A program made the translations under genes and the position numbers. Below, one piece after another: positions 60,797-64,000 of a stretch of 64,000 bases of DNA. Location: contig CAJJDO010000012.1 of NCBI GenBank assembly GCA_905183005.1, positions 409,719-473,718 on the forward strand, written 5' to 3'. The notes beneath the pieces are model-generated. The model was not told the DNA's origin and made no database searches. It worked only from the letters and a program-made list of their open reading frames with translations. The stretch's first letter is position 1; every line of letters begins with the position of its first letter. The stretch is from Paramecium pentaurelia. Taxonomy: Eukaryota > Ciliophora > Oligohymenophorea > Peniculida > Parameciidae.

Positions 60797-61420
60797 ATTT
60801 ATAGACTTAACAGAATATTCCTATAATTTATTTTAGTAGGCAGTTTTAGTAATTTTAGATGAAAATTAAATTTTTTCAATTATCAAATTAAATTAATCTA
60901 ATTTATTTTTTTAAATGCATGTTCAAATAATAACATATGAACTATAAGTGATATTAATAAGCAATTAAAATTACGATACTTAAAATCAAGTGTTGTAAAT
61001 AGGTATTAATTTATAATAATATATTAGTTAATTATTGAGATTCTGAAAATTTGAATATACTAATATTAAGTTAGTAGATCTATATATAAATAATGAAATT
61101 ATTAATTCATAAAAGCATATTATAATTAATCATCAAGATGAGATCATAATTCTTATATTAATAAATTATACCAAAAATAATTATTTTTATTATAAAATAT
61201 ATTATTTATTCTTGAATAATTAGAAAAATTAGAAGGAATCAAAGAAAGTTATGATAAAAAGTTTATGAATTAGGCTTAAAAATAATATTTATGATAAAAA
61301 AAAAAATTAATTAATAATAATTCTTTGGTTTTAAAAGAATATAAAACAAAGAATTATAAGAGAAAAGTAGTATTACAGTATTTGTAAAAGTTACAATAAT
61401 ATATAAAATTCAATTATTAT
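60797..61420. other. AT-rich intergenic region
   Basis: About 620 bases, possibly containing a missing 5' exon of the small gene at 60572. No clear gene, RNA or repeat seen. Confidence 0.45.
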
Positions 61421-62413
61421 TCAAAAAAATTGCCACCATGGCCTTTCTTATTAAGGTCTATTTCTACTAGATGATAATAGACCACAACATAATCCATTAT
61501 TATTTCCAGATCCTTTTACTCCTTCTTATTTAATAACTTATTATTAAATGATTTGAGGTCTATGAGAGAATATTTTATATTAAGTTGGTTTGACATCTTT
61601 GAGCATCTTTTAAACTTCCTCTTTTGCACAATGATGCTTTGATAACTAAAGGGCTGTCTTGCCTTTAGTACTTAATTTATCTTTTGATGCTCCTCTTGAG
61701 AGCAAGAATCGAATAACATCCAAATTTACTCTTAAATCTCTTGGATTTAATTTATCTTTGACTGCACAAAAAAGCATCAATAATGTATATCCTTTATCAG
61801 CATTTACTACTGCATCAATATTTGCTCCATTTTCAATTAATAATTCAGCCAATTTAAAACATAATTGCTTATTCTCAAAATAATTAGTTTCCTCTTCTAA
61901 TCTGCTGAAACAATAAAATAAAGGCACAGATCCCTTTGAATCAGCTTAATTTACATTTGCATCTTGTTAAACTAGAAGTTCGGCTATCTCATAATATCCA
62001 TTGCTACAAGCCAATTTTAATGCTGACAATTCTTATGGTTTAGTAACCATATTCACTTCTATGGCCTCATTTTGTAAGAGTAACTTAACTATTTCTAGTT
62101 AGCCTGTTGCAACTGCCAACGCTAAAGGGAATATTTATTTATCTATAAAATCTTCACTAAATTCTTCTAAATAATTTAAATCTCTAAGATGGATTTTCAT
62201 TGATTTTAATTAATCAATGTTACCCTCATAGATAGAATGCAAAATGAGTTATTCAATATTGCAAATATTAGTATTCGAAAATCGATATGCTAAAATAAAT
62301 AAGAAACAATTACTTGATTCTTCTTTCTTAATTTCAATTGTTTACATATCTGGAGTAGGATCAGCATTCACTTATGGCAATTCTCCTATTACCTAATGAG
62401 AATTTGATCTCAT
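61421..62413 (-). CDS. Ankyrin-repeat protein, 330 residues
   Basis: Single exon, ATG 62413 to TGA 61421. About four or five ankyrin repeats lie between residues 110 and 270, with the usual PLALAVATGQLEIVKLLL, ALKLACSNGYYEIAELLV and KLAELLIENGANID patterns, the last followed by FLLSRGASKD and KGKTAL. The N-terminal 80 residues and the Gln/Trp-rich C-terminus have no known domain. Ankyrin repeats mediate protein binding; no partner is suggested by the context. Confidence 0.85.
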
Positions 62414-62714
62414 TAATTTTATGTTTTATAATTAATGTGTATGTTAAAATTAATTCCAAAAGAACAATTCAAAGAATTACTTCTTTCAATTAAAAAACTA
62501 TAAATAAACTTATCTTTTTTCAACAGATCTACTATTTTATACATTGTTAATTTAAAAATTTTATGACATACCATTATATCCTAAGTAAATAACTATTTAA
62601 GATATTATTTTGCAATTGATATCAAAATTATTTAAGTATTTTGTTAATTTAATTTAATAATTTATTTAGTTATAATACTAACATTCTATTTCTATTTAAA
62701 AAATATCAATTACA
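62414..62714. other. Upstream region of ankyrin gene
   Basis: About 300 bases. A minus-strand ATG at about 62546 opens a short frame in a different phase that ends close to the ankyrin start; it was not accepted as an exon. Otherwise nothing seen. Confidence 0.4.
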
Positions 62715-62879
62715 ATGAATAATATTAAAAAATATCAGATAAACAATGATATTAATCAAGAATTTTAAGAATAAATATTAAATTTATAAAAAGAATCATT
62801 ATATTATAGTGATTTCAGATTATAAGTTAGAATAATTGGGGAACGCAATAGAGGATTGTAAAGACTATAAAATTAATGA
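62715..62879 (+). CDS. Doubtful small ORF, 54 residues
   Basis: ATG 62715 to TGA 62877-62879, ending in a higher-complexity basic stretch (VRIIGERNRGLQRLQ). It may be the first exon of a longer gene, since another plus-strand frame starts at ATG 62876 and runs 100 codons to 63178, but no intron joining them was found. Confidence 0.3.
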
Positions 62880-63320
62880 AAATATTTAATAAGATGATTA
62901 TTAATAAGACAATCAACAAAAAACTTTCAAATTTAGAAATGCATCAATTTATTAGGCTATGCTTACTAAAGATTATAATTTAAGAAATCTAATTGATCTT
63001 TTTGTTATTATTAAATTAAAATCATTAATTTAAAGTATTTTCTAGGTTTGACAATTTTTTGGAATGTTCTCAATTCATATTTTTAAATATACATGCTTCT
63101 CAAATTTGTCGAATGTTTAATTTTTTGTATTTAATTCTCCGTCCTCTTTTAATAAAGTAGTTTAAAAGAATAATTTGATAAAATTAAATGGGAATATTAT
63201 CAATGTTTTTGCTATTGCATCTATTTCTTGATTGAATTCATCAGATTAAGATTCATATTATAAAATGTGTAATTAATAAGAAATTTTGAAGGTGTTATTA
63301 AATCATAAATAAATATAGAT
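62880..63320. other. Region upstream of M20 peptidase gene
   Basis: A 100-codon plus-strand frame (62876-63178) with hydrophobic, Leu/Ile/Phe-rich content is present but unsupported; the rest is AT-rich. The promoter of the peptidase gene should be in the right half. Confidence 0.35.
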
Positions 63321-64000
63321 ATGGATTAATAATAGGGAATTCCTGCTGACTAAATCAACTAATTAGTAAATAAGCATTTCGAGGATGCATTGCCAAAATT
63401 CATAGAGATACTCAAGATTCCTAGTCAATCAAGGATGTTTGATCCAGAATACTTAACTAATGGATTATTGATGAAAACAGCATAAGAATTCAGAGATTAT
63501 ATTTTAGCATCAAATTTAAAGAGTATTAACTATATATTAATAATAATTAGATGCCAAAGTAGAACTTTTATCAGATGAGGGATATTCTCCATTCTTATTT
63601 GTTGAAGTAGATGGATCTGAAGGTCAAACAGATGGAACAGTATTATTCTATGGTCATATGGATAAATAACCACCATTTAATGGCTGGAAAGAAGGATTAA
63701 GTGCTTATGAACCAAAAATAGTGGATGATAAATTATATTGTAGAGGAGGAGCAGATGATCATTATTCAATCTTAGGAGCTGTTATAGCAATTAGAACAAT
63801 ATAAGAATTAGGTTTGAAACATCCAAGAATTGTAATGACATTTGAAGCAGATGAAGAAAGTGGATCAGCACACATAGATCATTACTTGGCAAAATTAAAA
63901 GAAAAAATAGGAGCTGTTGATTTAGTTGTATGTTTAGATTCAGGATGTGGTAACTATGAATAATTATGGATTACTACAACTTTAAGAGGTATGGTAGGGG
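63321..64000 (+). CDS. M20 metallopeptidase (CNDP-like dipeptidase), 3' end missing
   Basis: About 218 N-terminal residues; the gene leaves the window at the right edge. One 28-nt intron near 63533-63560. Zinc-site elements appear in family order: FYGHMDKQPPF (first His and catalytic Asp), YCRGGADDHYS (bridging Asp), and EADEESGS (catalytic Glu and zinc Glu), followed by LDSGCGN. This order fits cytosolic non-specific dipeptidases of the CNDP2/DUG1 type, which hydrolyse Cys-Gly and other dipeptides. Confidence 0.93.

Noticed and set aside
61431..61441. A perfect vertebrate-like start context (GCCACCATGG) on the plus strand
   Set aside because: It is the antisense of the Trp-Trp-containing C-terminus of the ankyrin protein; ciliates do not use this context and no frame follows.
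61659..61883. A 74-codon ORF on the plus strand
   Set aside because: It is antisense to ankyrin repeats of the minus-strand gene.
1..64000. Internal eliminated sequences typical of the germline nucleus
   Set aside because: Coding frames are continuous apart from tiny GT...AG introns; no TA-bounded insertions interrupting conserved exons were seen, so this is macronuclear DNA.

Overview
The window reads as macronuclear DNA of a ciliate, most likely Paramecium. Three observations support this. (1) The DNA is strongly AT-rich, and long conserved reading frames exist only if TAA and TAG are read as glutamine and TGA is the only stop; that is why the longest standard-code ORFs are tiny. (2) Genes are cut by very short introns, about 18-35 nt and mostly GTA...TAG, and removing them restores frame in every conserved gene tested. 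(3) Four genes encode trichocyst matrix proteins, the secretory proteins of Paramecium trichocysts. The species cannot be fixed from this sequence. I saw no tRNA, rRNA, CRISPR or transposon.

Layout. 1-7400: a partial B-box protein, coiled-coil and small unknown genes, a DNAL4-like dynein light chain and a frame-broken RPS30 gene. 8.2-16.2 kb: an aquaporin, a large TRM3/TARBP1-type RNA 2'-O-methyltransferase, an unknown gene and asparagine synthetase. 16.6-24.6 kb: unknown genes, a trichocyst matrix protein, an XMAP215/TOG protein and a DHHC palmitoyltransferase. 25-36 kb: a C11orf65-like IQ protein back to back with an RCC1 protein, a membrane histidine-kinase-like protein, a Cys-rich secreted protein and a four-span membrane protein. 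36-46.5 kb: a giant Q/N-rich coiled-coil protein, BuGZ/ZNF207, a second B-box protein and a papain-type protease. 46.5-56.8 kb: three more trichocyst matrix proteins, a CCCH zinc-finger protein, NDUFV2, a coiled-coil protein and CCT6. 57-64 kb: an ASNSD1-like protein, unknown genes, an ankyrin protein and the 5' part of an M20 dipeptidase.

The genes do not form a pathway or operon; neighbours are functionally mixed, as is usual in a compact ciliate genome. Packing is very tight: same-strand and convergent genes are often 20-70 nt apart, one convergent pair overlaps, and three divergent pairs have start codons only 18-39 nt apart.

A single N at 52184 is flanked by two copies, identical as far as read, of a 1105-base segment (51079-52183 and 52185-53289). 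This is almost certainly two contigs with an unmerged overlap, so the gene fragments there are artefacts. Gene boundaries were checked by hand: for most genes called with high confidence, total length minus the introns read is divisible by three. Small unknown genes are less secure, because with only one stop codon long chance ORFs are common here.
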